A stretch of 64,000 nt of DNA from positions 186,001 through 250,000 of the forward strand of contig NW_003314261.1 of the NCBI RefSeq assembly GCF_000143415.4, given 5' to 3'. The translations under genes were made by a program, and so were the position numbers. Each line of letters opens with the position of its first letter. The stretch's first letter is position 1. The stretch comes from Selaginella moellendorffii. Taxonomy: Eukaryota; Streptophyta; Lycopodiopsida; Selaginellales; Selaginellaceae. Below the pieces are notes generated by a model. That model was not told the origin of the DNA. It saw nothing but the letters and a program-made list of their open reading frames with translations, and ran no database searches. Below are positions 46,301-55,906 of the stretch, in pieces.

Positions 46301-46654
46301 ACTTGGCAGGTGCGTGCTTGTAGCTGGAGGAGGAGTTCTTCTTTCTCGTTGTCAAGAAAGTTGAACGGTCAGCTCTTGTTCTCAAACCAAGCTGAAGCCA
46401 GTCTCTCGCAAAATCCGCAGTTAAATGCTGCCATTTGCCACAACATAGAAATGAAAAACCCATCCCAATTACTCTTTTCTCGCCTGTGTTCTCCACTCCA
46501 CTCGAGTCCAACGGACTTCCTGGACAAGGCGTCCTAGGCAGTGTGAACTTCGGCCACTATTTCGTTGTTCCTGGCATCACAATCCAGTTGTGACGCTGAT
46601 CTCTTGTGATCCCTCTCCACTTACATCAAGGCGATATATGTTAACAGATGGGTC

Positions 46655-47400
46655 TTTCCCCCCTGGTGTGTTTACCTCTATGCCCTTGCATGAGGCTTTT
46701 GGCTGGCCGACGATGTTGGAATCCATAGACAATTTCCAGGCACCCTGGAATTCCAGGCATGTCACGGCATGGCATCAACCATGGCGCTGTGAGATATATA
46801 GCCTCGCTGACCATGCACGTTGATCCACTATGGAAAGAAAGAGCATGCCCCATCTCTAAACAAGATAGGGGCCAAATTTAACAATCCGTGAGTAGAATGA
46901 GTTCCACGCCATGCCGTTCAGCAGGCACTTGCAAGAGGCTCGGTTACTCATGGAGCGAACTCCCTGTTGGAGAGTTGTCTCCGGCTGCTCTAGTTGCGCT
47001 CGGGCATCTTGTCAAAGCAACACTTCGCCTCCGATTGATGCCCATACTAGGAATAAGCTGCCGGCATAGCGTTCCACGACATGAGGTTGTGCTCGGGCAT
47101 TGTACGAGAGTCGAACTGCTTCCAATACCATGCCTTGATGCGCGTAAGCATAGAAAAGAATGTTCCACGTTCAATGCTCCGGGCACCTTGCCAAACACGT
47201 ACTTCGCATTCTCTGGATGCCCATTCTGGGCAGTCGCTTGCATTCCAGGACACCTCGTTGTGAGTTCGCAGTAGAATACAGCAGCATCAAGGTCACCATG
47301 CCGATCTATTGCAAATGAGCAACATCTTTCTCGGCGCCAGACGACTGGAGAAGATTTGCGCGGGATTGAGACGCCTCTGCCGCCATCTCATACACAAAAG
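46655..47400 (-). pseudogene. PPR-A pseudogene, cassette unit 2
   Basis: Minus-strand fragments match PPR-A, for example the MPEHNLMSWNAMPAAY stretch (about 47047-47105) and the start region with GACTGGAGAAGATTTGCG near 47343 (cf. 44168). Repeats are missing, and a piece of about 60 bp near 46664-46722 is flipped, so that FTSMPLHEAFGW is read on the plus strand. Several stops and shifts. Not functional. Confidence 0.85.
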
Positions 47401-47843
47401 GCCTTGCATCTACACGAAGTTATCATCACACATTGACAGAAGTGTGTCCACCCTGCCCCCGGGATGGCTGGATCTCCGAAAAACAAGGAATGGGTCGCGT
47501 CGAAACCGAAGAGGAATCCAGCCAAGTAGTGGCCCAACGAGCATGAGGCACACGGTAGAACGAGTTTGCCATAGCAGCGACAAGTGTGTCTCTCATTCTC
47601 TAGGACAATGTACAACAGGCACGATCAAAGCTGCCCTCGCTACCTGTTTTATTTGCGAGCATTTGTCAAGTTTTGGATACTTCTAATTGTGACGGTTGGT
47701 AGCTAGCTAGGAAAGAATCAGCGTGTTTCATGCTTTTGTCTCTATAATTATGGCTTGGCTTAACTAATGATAGTCGCAGCCAACCTCGAGTTTGTTGTGT
47801 TAGACGGGTGGCACAAAACACAATTCTTTTAGAAGGCAGGCGA

Positions 47844-48716
47844 ATGGAAGTTAATAGCAGCGGTAAGAAAAATCCACGAGCAAGGAAACCTCTGATGCTA
47901 CGGCGTGGGCTGTGGTCGCCGGATGAAGACGAGCGATTGATCGAGTGCGTGCTCAAGCACGGCCACAGCCGATGGAGTGACGTTCCAAAGCATGCCGGTA
48001 TATACACATCATGACTCTGACATGAGAAGTGCTTTCATAGAGACAAATGATCTGTGGTGATGGTCGTGAGCACAGGTCTCAAGCGATGCGGGAAGAGCTG
48101 CAGGCTGCGATGGCTCAACTATCTGAGACCGGAGCTCAACCACAGCGATTTCTCGCCCCAGGAGGAGAAGTTCATTGCGGAAATGCATGCAATTGTGGGA
48201 AACAGGTGGGGTTTCTCTTCCAATGTTTCTACGAACCCGTGAAACTTTTGCCTTACAACTAGCAGATGGTCCCAGATTGCTGCAAAGCTCCCCGGTCGCA
48301 CAGATAACCAGATCAAGAACTACTGGAACTCGAACATCAGAAAGAAGTTCAAGGCGCTTGGGATTGATCCCGTGACAGTCTCTCAGACCCAGCAGTCTAT
48401 AGACACAACTTCCTCAGGCTCTACAAGTGAATTCGAAGCTCCAAGTGCCGCTACTGCCAGATCCACTGAAGTCGCCTCTTGGGCATTCACAAACAGCAGC
48501 TGCAGCAGCAGCAGAAATTTTCCAGCTTCGCAGAGCCAGCAGCACGAGGATCAAGAACCCAGAAGTCATGGTCTGGAGGCCACGAACATCCTCGACCCTT
48601 TCGATTTCGCATATATTTTCGAGGATTCCAGCAGCGGGATGCTCCAGAGCAGCGAGTCGTGCAGATCTTTCCTGGAGGAAGACTACTTATTCTGGGCAGG
48701 ATTCTGCTCAACTTGA
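47844..48716 (+). CDS. R2R3-MYB transcription factor, cassette unit 2
   Basis: Three exons: 47844-47997, 48076-48205 and 48266-48716 (GT-AG introns of 78 and 60 bp; total 244 aa). The start ATGGAAGTTAAT is shared with the other copies. R2 (about residues 22-71) has its three Trp (GLW, SRW, LRW) with [20 protein letters not shown]3 (about 74-122) has [23 protein letters not shown]. Intron positions inside the repeats match the usual plant R2R3-MYB plan. The bHLH-contact signature (E/D-L-x2-R/K) is absent in R3. The Ser/Gln-rich tail ends in an acidic motif, [13 protein letters not shown], a likely activation motif. KALGIDPVT after R3 recalls the clades of secondary-wall and stress MYBs (inference). 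Nuclear DNA-binding regulator. Confidence 0.9.
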
Positions 48717-48835
48717 AGGCAGGAAAAACCATTATCTCCATGCACAAACTCCTTTTTCTAAGCTCGCATGTCTACAAGTTCACTGCTAGAACTGCAAAAC
48801 AATTGAAAGATTTATCGCCATATACACCGGTCATC

Positions 48836-49297
48836 ATGTCATGCGAGTGGAGCTGGTTGCAGGAGCTTGCTCTGCGCCAGCAGCTTGCGAACAGGACGGC
48901 AATCTCATCGCCGCCAACACCCTGATCGCTAATCATCTCGTCCAGATGGTCCAGATCTATGTATGCCAGCAGCAGCCTGACTCTACAATGCCACGCAGAC
49001 GCTGATTCATGAACTCCATAATCAGCAGCCCGTGTCTTCGTGGGCGATCCTCCTCATCACTCATTCGACGAGAAGGCGACTCGCCATCCCCAGCATCCGC
49101 GACTCCACGAACGGGCAGTAATGGTCGCGAGTAGCTGAGTCGCCAGAGAGAAGATCATCCCCGGGCACAGGCGCGCGCGCGCTCCGAGGACGACAAACGG
49201 ATGGCACGATCCGAAGCTTCGCTCCAGCATCTTCTACAAGCCCACTAGCTCCCAGCGCAGCGATCATGGGATACACAATGAGACAATCGACCGACCG
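48836..49297 (+). pseudogene. PPR-B pseudogene, cassette unit 2
   Basis: It begins ATGTCATGCGAGTGGAGC exactly as before the PPR-B start (52511) and keeps the segment encoding AANTLIANHLVQM (about 48910-48950). It then jumps by large deletions through words matching 52980, 53400 and 53730. Only about 460 of some 2400 bp remain, frame lost. Not functional. Confidence 0.85.
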
Positions 49298-49620
49298 TCA
49301 TCTCGGGGAATGCCTCGGAGGAGAATGCCATCGTTTGAGCATATGCCGTAAACGGGCATGTGGGCCTCGGTGAAGATGTTTCCTATGTGGAGATCTAGCG
49401 AAAATCACCACCCGGTTCTTGTACCAAGTCGTGGATGTAGAGCCGCCTCGAAGCCCAGCAGGTGGGCGGCGGCAGGCATACCATGGTTGATATGGGTTGT
49501 TCACTTTGATTGATAGGGAATTCTAATGCACCCAGCAAGTTCAGGAACATTTCTCTTCTTTCTCGTTGTTCCAGCTCTCTCTCCCCGCAACATATAGATT
49601 ACAAACAACCAAGAGCGCAA
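49298..49620 (-). pseudogene. Remnant of the cassette right edge with the small-ORF copy
   Basis: It contains words of the PPR-B 3' part (GTATGCCGTAAACG(A/G)GCATGT, cf. 53978) and of the region downstream of PPR-B: CACCCGGTTCTTGTACC (cf. 55040), GTAGAGC(G/C)GCCTCGAAGC (cf. 55196) and GTTCCAGC...CTC (cf. 55455). This shows that the small ORF at 55139-55498 belongs to the duplicated cassette. No intact frame remains. Confidence 0.6.
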
Positions 49621-49624
49621 GATT

Positions 49625-50560
49625 ATCGAACGAGTTTTTGGCAGACTCCACCATGGCATGCAGCAGCCCGACGTAGCTCCACGCCGGCCTCGAAGCTGTG
49701 CCCGTTTTGGGTATAAGCTTGGATCATAGCATTCGATGAAACAACGTTCCACTTCGGAAAATCTCACGTGCTTTTTCCATGGATCCAAAGCCTCATGTAG
49801 GGGTGTAGAGGTGTTTGCAGGCTCCCGGAGGATGGTGGAGGTGAAGTCGTCGGCGGTCACGGTGCTTACCACAGTGGCACTATGTACATGACCATTTAGA
49901 ACATTCGCTGCTATCATGTCCCTCAAGGCTCTGATACCATGAAAAGATATGCAGAAGCAATGATGGATGTTTTAACTCGAATGGCCAAATATACATATGT
50001 AACTTCACGCACCGAGTTAAAAGTTTCCATGGCACGGTCGAGACCTCACCATGCACTATCATGGAGGTCCAAGTTACCGTGCTACACTCCAGCATGAAAA
50101 GAAAGAGTGATCCAGGTGCCCGTTTTGGTAGCTCGAAACAAACTGTTCCAGGAGATAACGTCCTAGGCGGGTTACGCTCTTCAAAACAACACTTCGCCGA
50201 TTGATGCCCATTTGGGGCATAAGATGCTAGCTTAGAGTTCCACGACATTGGGCAACCTCCGTTATTCTGCATTGCTCCGCGTAAGCATAAAAAAAATGTT
50301 GCAATGCTCCAAAGAGGCATCTTGTCACACACGTACGTCGCATCGTCTAGATGTTGTTCCAGGACACAGCGTCTCTGTCCAGGATAAGAGATTCAGCGGC
50401 GTCGCCCAAGCAGCCGATCCTGTGTGAGCAACATCTTTGTGGGCACCACACGACTTGCGAGCTCGTCCTTCCCGGGACTTCAAATGAGGAGGATTTGGAG
50501 GCCCCCACTGCCAAGATTCGAGGCTGGCTTGGCCGCAATCCCTCCAGTGAGTGCTCCTCG
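49625..50560 (-). pseudogene. PPR-A pseudogene, cassette unit 3
   Basis: Fragments in PPR-A order: GGCATGCAGCAGCCCGACGTAGCT (part of the CSYVGMLHD region, cf. 42825), TTGGATCATAGCATTC (cf. 42952), GAGTTAAAAGTTTCCA(T/C)GGC (cf. 43178), CCAGGTGCCCGTTTTG (cf. 43297) and AGGACACAGCGTCTCTG (cf. 43897). Large deletions and shifts; no frame beyond 150 codons. Not functional. Confidence 0.85.
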
Positions 50561-51318
50561 TCTCTCACGGCCAGCCTTGAGCGTTGACAAAATCCCGCCC
50601 CGTAACGTAACGCGAAGAAACAAGGAATGGGTCGCCCAGTTGGCTGAGTTGTAGCCAAGGGAAAGCAACGAGCGAGCGAGGCGAGCGTGAGACACGTCCT
50701 GGTCAGCAATGTAGAACGAGCTCGCCATCGCAGCCACAGGCAACGCCAGCTCTTTTGGAAGCTTGCGTGGTGTCCCTTGTCCACCTTTCCCTTGAATTCC
50801 CGTCTATAATGTCTCTCTCATTCTCTAGGACAACAACAGGCACGATCAAATTTTATTTGCGGGCATTTGTCGAGTCTCGGAGGGCGATGCTATGCCGACG
50901 CGCTTTTATTGGAAATCACACCAAATCCTCGAATCATCGTGTTTCATGCCTACAGTCTTGATTAAACAAGAGCCTTGGCATTTTGCCTCAACTTGGTCCA
51001 CCGCCGGCTTAATTATTACAGCGCTCAAGAAATGATAATCGCGCCACCTCGGAGACTAGCTTTCATCTAGGCTCGTAGCTGCACACTGGCAATGGTGGCG
51101 GGTCCAACAATACAAAGATTTTCCAAGGGAAAGAGAAGTAAAAGCACGTCTCGCAGTTACAAATGGTAGTTAAATCGAAACAAAAAAACGATACAGTTCT
51201 TGAGAATTGTGTTATATAGTCACTGGAGAAGAGAAGGTTATGGGCGAAGAGGAATATTTTCCTTCTCCACAGTGCTGTCCAGGAACTCAAAGGTCCCAAG
51301 TTTGGATCTTGCAGGACA

Positions 51319-52280
51319 ATGGAAGTTAATAGCAGTGGTAAGACAAATCTTCGAACAAGGAGACCTTTGATGGCACGGCGTGGGCTGTGGTCGCCAGAGG
51401 AAGACGAGCGATTGATGGAGTGCCTGCTCAAGCACGGCCACAGCCGATGGAGTGACATTCCAAAGCATGCGGGTATATAAACATCATGTGACTCTCATAA
51501 GCAATCTCGTACATGTGATGATCCTGACAGGTCTCAAGCGATGCGGGAAGAGCTGCAGGCTGCGATGGATCAACTATCTGAGGCCGGAGCTCAACCATAG
51601 CGATTTCTCGGCCCAGGAGGAGAAGTTCATTGTGGAAATGCATGCAATTGTGGGAAACAGGTGGGAGTTTTCACTTCATGACCAATGTTTGCTACGAACC
51701 CTGAAACTTTTCCCATACAACGAGCAGGTGGTCCCAGATTGCTGCAAAGCTCCCCGGTCGCACAGACAACCAGATCAAGAACTACTGGAACTCGACCATC
51801 AAAAAGAAGTTCAAGGCGCTTGGGATTGATCCCGTGACACACGCTAGATCAACCTCTATGCACACAACCTCCTCAGGGCTTATTAGAAGTGAATTCGAAG
51901 CTCCTGCCGCGAGTGCTGCTACTGCCAGATCCACTGAAGTCGTGTCTTGGGCACTCACAAACAGCAGCAACAGCGGCGGCAGCAGTACTAGCAGCAGCAG
52001 CAGCAGAAATTCTCCAGTTTCGCAGAGCCAGCAGCACGAGGAGCCCAGGAGTCATCAATGTCTGGTGGGTTTCGAGGCTGGGTCTGTTGCTGCTGCCGCT
52101 ACGACCATCCTCGACCCCTTCGATCTCGCACACATTTTCGAGGAGCCCAGCACCGAAATGCTCCAGAGCAGCGAGTCGCGGGGCGGATCTTTCCTGGAGG
52201 AAGATGACTTGTTCTGGACAGGATTCGGCTCGCAGGAAAATCATTCTTCGTTGAGTGAAATCCGTATATTCCACGTGTAA
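51319..52280 (+). CDS. R2R3-MYB transcription factor, cassette unit 3
   Basis: Three exons: 51319-51472, 51531-51660 and 51728-52280 (introns 58 and 67 bp; total 278 aa). Exons 1 and 2 have exactly the lengths of the unit 2 copy (154 and 130 bp). R2 has [11 protein letters not shown] and [19 protein letters not shown]3 has [22 protein letters not shown]. The tail is longer than in the sister, with a Ser-rich run ([16 protein letters not shown]) and an acidic end, [16 protein letters not shown]. Both sisters keep the DNA-binding core almost unchanged while linker and tail differ, so divergence in regulation is likely. PPR-B starts about 240 bp downstream on the same strand. Confidence 0.9.
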
Positions 52281-52515
52281 ACTATCGCCACTGAAAAAAT
52301 ATGCCAGAGTGTATAGAGATACAAAATCGCATTTTCTAAGCTCGCATGCGCATCACGTTGCTGACCAATGATCCCTCGAGCAACTACAGTGCTACAAGTT
52401 GACTACTAGAAGAACTAGATGTTCACGAAAGCATTAACGCTTTTTAGATTGATCACCACGCTTTGTACAATCTATTGATCGAAAGATTTCTCACCATATA
52501 TAGAACAACCATGTC

Positions 52516-54936
52516 ATGCGAGTGGAGCTGGTTGCGATCGCAGGTGAGCTGCGGCAGTGCAGGAGCTTGCTCCGTGCCAGGCAGCTCGAGCACAAGCACG
52601 AGAATCTCGTCGCCTCCAACACCTTGATCGCCAATCATCTCGTCCAGATGTATGCGCGCTGCGGCAGCCTGGACGACGCTTGCCGCGTCTTCCAGCACAT
52701 TCAGCAGCCAGATGCCTTCTCCTGGAACATCCTCGTGCAGGCGCACGCCACCTCTGGCCGCCTCCACGACGCGGCTGCGATCTTCTTCTCCGTCATGCCC
52801 GCCAGAGACGTGGTGTCGTGGACGACCATGGTGAGGATGTATGCACAGGACAGGCAACAACGTCTGGCGCAGGAGATCTTTCTCGCCATGCCATGTCACA
52901 ACCTCGTCTCGTGGAACACCTTGCTTGCAGGCTATGCCCAACAAGGGTATATAGAAGTAGCGCAGCGGGTGTTTGATGCGGCGCCTTGCAAAGATGAGAT
53001 TTCGTGGACGACTATGTTACAATGCTACGCAGACGCTGAGGAACTGGAAAACGTGCTAGGAGTGTTCCATCGCTTGCCTGAGCACTGCGTATTTTCAAAG
53101 ACGGTCGTCATGTGTGCGTATGCCCAAGCCGGGCATGTGTGTGAAGCTCGAACGATCTTCGATTCCATGGAGGGCGATGACAAAAACGTCGTGTCTTGGA
53201 CCGCAATGATCTCCGCCTACGCGCGGGGCGATTGTCCCAGCAGCTGGGGCGAGGCCAAGAGGCTGTTCGATCGCATGCCGAGCGGCAGGAACATCGTGTC
53301 GTGGGGCGCGGTGCTGGCGGCGCACTGTCACGGCGGGGACGTTGATACCGCGCGGCACATCCACGGCAAAATGCCCGAGTGGGACGCCGTGTCGTGGGCG
53401 ATCCTCCTCACCGCCCAGTCCGACGCGGGACTGCTGGAGGAGGCGACTGCCGGCTTCCACGCCATGCCCAGCATCCGCGACGTGGTGCTATGGAACGCGC
53501 TGCTCCAGGCGCAGGCCAAGAACGGGCAGCTGCTCGAGGACGACAAGCGCATTTTCCACAAAATGCCGCAGTGGGATCCCGTGTCGTGGAACACCATCAT
53601 CGGGGCGGTGGCGGCGAAGGGCTCGATCGAAGAGGCACAGTGGCTGCACGAGTGCTTGTCTCACAAGACGGTTGTGTCGTGGAACGCCATGATCGCCGCG
53701 CTGGGAGCTAGTGGGATCATCGAGGAGGCGGAGGCGATGTTCCAGCGGATGCCGGAGCGAAGCCTCGGGTCGTGGAGCGCGCTTGTTGCCTCGCTGGCGG
53801 GGAATGGCTACTGTGTCGAGGCGAAGCAGGCGCTGGAGGAGATGCCCGTGTGCACGGCCGCTGCTGTAGCGGCGATGATTGGGTGCTATGCGGTATTGGG
53901 GGACGTGGCGGAGGCGAAACGGGTGTTTGAGCGGCTGCCAGAAGATGTTGCGGTGATGAATGCCATGGTTTCAGCGTATGCCGTAAACGAGCATGTAGAG
54001 CTGGCCAAGGAGTTGTTTGATCGATTTCCAGAGAAAAGCGTGCGTTCATGGAACAGCATTATAGAAGCATATGCACAGTCTGGGCAGATGGTAGAGGCGA
54101 AAACATTGTTTGATTCTATGCCGGAAAGAAACAACCTCTCGTGGAATGCTGCTCTTGCAGCTTATGCGGCAAACGGGCAACTTGAGGAGGCCGTTTCTAC
54201 CTTTGGGAGGATGTCTCACTGCAACACTTGCTCGTGGAACTGCATGGTGGCTGCCTTTGCACACAAGGGGCGACTCGAGGATGCAAAGATTCTCTTTAAC
54301 AACACTCCACAGCACAATCTGGCGTCGTGGAACAACATAATCGGTGCGTATGCCGCCAAAGGGCATGGGCACGAGGCACTCGACCTGTTCCAGGAAATGG
54401 TGCTGGCCGGCTTCACCCCAGACTGCATCACCTTCATGCATGTCCTAGGAGCGTGCAGTCACGTCGGGATGTTGCGGCGGAGCTGTGAGCTGTTTGCATG
54501 GATGAGCAGCGAGCACTACCGCAGCCCCACCCGGCAACACTACTACAGAATGATTGACGTCGTGGCGAGGGCGGGAGAAGTAGCGGAGGCGGAACGGCTG
54601 GTTCATGGCCTGCCGTTTTCGCCGGATCCTGTGGCATGGTCGACGGTGCTGGCCGCGTGCAGAACTCACGGGGACGTTGAGTGCGGAGCCCGAGCAGCGC
54701 AGCAGCTGGGTTGCATGGGAGTTGCAGTGGGCACGCGTGGTGAGGAAGAAGAGTCGCATCATAGGCAATGGCATCGCGGCAGACAAGACGAGAGCTGCAG
54801 CAATCACTACGTGCTCCTGTCCAACATGTTTGTGGCGGTTGGCCGGCGAGAGGACGCTGCGTGCTTGAGACGAAGCATGCAAGACAAAGGGCTCCGGAAA
54901 CCACCTGGCGTGAGCATTGTCGAGCCACATTTCTAG
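52516..54936 (+). CDS. PPR-B: long SS-type pentatricopeptide repeat protein, E-type end
   Basis: Single exon of 806 codons. After an N-terminal AIAGELRQCRSLLRARQLEHK region come about eighteen ~31-residue repeats (SWNxM..AYA..G....A..LF..MP), from about residue 45 to 630, then a P/L pair (ALDLFQEMVLAGFTPD, ACSHVGMLRRSCELF) and E1/E2-like segments (PVAWSTVLAACRTHGDVECG ... NHYVLLSNMFVAVGRRED ... GLRKPPGVSIVEPHF). It ends there with no E+ or DYW domain. A stretch of about 30 residues rich in Glu, His and Arg (GTRGEEEESHHRQWHRGRQ) interrupts the E1 part. Probably an organellar RNA-binding factor; with 18 or more repeats it would contact a long target. The ATG at 52511 is in another frame and gives only a short ORF. 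Confidence 0.9.
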   Translation: MRVELVAIAGELRQCRSLLRARQLEHKHENLVASNTLIANHLVQMYARCGSLDDACRVFQHIQQPDAFSWNILVQAHATSGRLHDAAAIFFSVMPARDVVSWTTMVRMYAQDRQQRLAQEIFLAMPCHNLVSWNTLLAGYAQQGYIEVAQRVFDAAPCKDEISWTTMLQCYADAEELENVLGVFHRLPEHCVFSKTVVMCAYAQAGHVCEARTIFDSMEGDDKNVVSWTAMISAYARGDCPSSWGEAKRLFDRMPSGRNIVSWGAVLAAHCHGGDVDTARHIHGKMPEWDAVSWAILLTAQSDAGLLEEATAGFHAMPSIRDVVLWNALLQAQAKNGQLLEDDKRIFHKMPQWDPVSWNTIIGAVAAKGSIEEAQWLHECLSHKTVVSWNAMIAALGASGIIEEAEAMFQRMPERSLGSWSALVASLAGNGYCVEAKQALEEMPVCTAAAVAAMIGCYAVLGDVAEAKRVFERLPEDVAVMNAMVSAYAVNEHVELAKELFDRFPEKSVRSWNSIIEAYAQSGQMVEAKTLFDSMPERNNLSWNAALAAYAANGQLEEAVSTFGRMSHCNTCSWNCMVAAFAHKGRLEDAKILFNNTPQHNLASWNNIIGAYAAKGHGHEALDLFQEMVLAGFTPDCITFMHVLGACSHVGMLRRSCELFAWMSSEHYRSPTRQHYYRMIDVVARAGEVAEAERLVHGLPFSPDPVAWSTVLAACRTHGDVECGARAAQQLGCMGVAVGTRGEEEESHHRQWHRGRQDESCSNHYVLLSNMFVAVGRREDAACLRRSMQDKGLRKPPGVSIVEPHF

Positions 54937-55138
54937 ATTCTATCTATGGTTTCTGTGGCCAAACTTACAGCAAGGAACACGAGCGAGTATCGGCAGAGCT
55001 CCTCACACTCCTCTTGACGAAACCACACCTTGGTGATCCCACCCGGTTCTTGTACCTCCAGGAAGCACGCATTGCGAGCCACTGTGCATCCATCATCTCA
55101 AACGCTACGCAGTACAAGAAGTCAAAAGCTTGCTCGTC

Positions 55139-55498
55139 TTAACCAGATTCTTGTGCGTTCTCAGAACATACCGGCCAAGTTCTAAAGTCGCCGGTGTAGA
55201 GCGGCCTCGAAGCTCGCAGTGGACCATGGATAACTTTTCTTTTCGTTCTGCACCCAGTGCTGACACAAAATGATACAAACTTATGCCCGTTGTTCGGCTT
55301 CAAGAGGAGCAATTTTCTTTCTTCCAACCTTGCTAAATCGTCTTCGTCTTCCACAAAGCAATATTGTTCTTTCGATGGCTTGGAGCTAGCTTTTCTCGCG
55401 GCCGGGAAGACGAACCAGGCCATGAACACCAACACGATCGCCGCGAGTCTCATTGTTCCAGCCCTGCTCCAACGAGAGAACGATGCTATCCCATTCAA
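55139..55498 (-). CDS. Small possibly secreted protein, unknown family
   Basis: 119 codons from ATG 55498, or 104 from a second ATG (MRLAAIVLVFMAWFVFPAA). That stretch is a good signal peptide or membrane anchor. The mature part is polar, has two Cys (FCVSTGC) and a basic/aromatic end with RASRPLYTGDFRTWPV, reminiscent in style, but not in recognised sequence, of plant peptide hormones cut from a C-terminal region. A decayed copy lies at the edge of unit 2. I do not recognise the family. It may be non-coding. Confidence 0.4.
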   Translation of the reverse strand: MNGIASFSRWSRAGTMRLAAIVLVFMAWFVFPAARKASSKPSKEQYCFVEDEDDLARLEERKLLLLKPNNGHKFVSFCVSTGCRTKRKVIHGPLRASRPLYTGDFRTWPVCSENAQESG

Positions 55499-55906
55499 TA
55501 GAGTTTAAGCAGCTAGGCTGGCACTGACTGCAAGATTATCGAAGCTGAACTAGTTAATGGCCTAGTGTCAATCTGATCAGCGTTAGTAGCGTGAAGCAAG
55601 CGTTCGATCTAGCTCGAACAATAGGGCCGCATTTTTGGATCACTCACAAGTTTGGCAAGCAGTATGAAAGAGGAGATTACCACTTCGGCGTGTTCAAGCA
55701 AAGCTACTTGTGGACAGCCGGGATATGGACGCAACATTCCGTTTTGACTCCAGTTTCATGAAATAACAAAATTGTTTGGTCTGGGCACGTTCAGTTGAAA
55801 AGGAAAGATCTTTCGAGTCACCCGTTTGACCTTGATGATCCATGACTTCCTTTAAATCTCGCCTCAAGGTATATCTTTCGGTTTGTCCAACACCCTGGAG
55901 AAAGAA
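55499..55906. other. Intergenic region between the cassette and the Treslin-like gene
   Basis: No gene is visible. It should contain the 3' UTR of the minus-strand gene at its right and the promoter of the small minus-strand ORF at its left. No copy of this stretch was seen in units 1 or 2, so the duplicated segment ends here. Confidence 0.5.

Noticed and set aside
45877-46511. Frames of 98 to 179 codons in the unit 1 PPR-B remnant
   Set aside because: They read across deletions of a PPR-B copy in wrong frames; no PPR repeat is kept in frame for long.
52557-53711. Several frames of 110 to 163 codons on both strands within PPR-B
   Set aside because: Shadows of the PPR-B coding frame, which alone shows regular PPR repeats.
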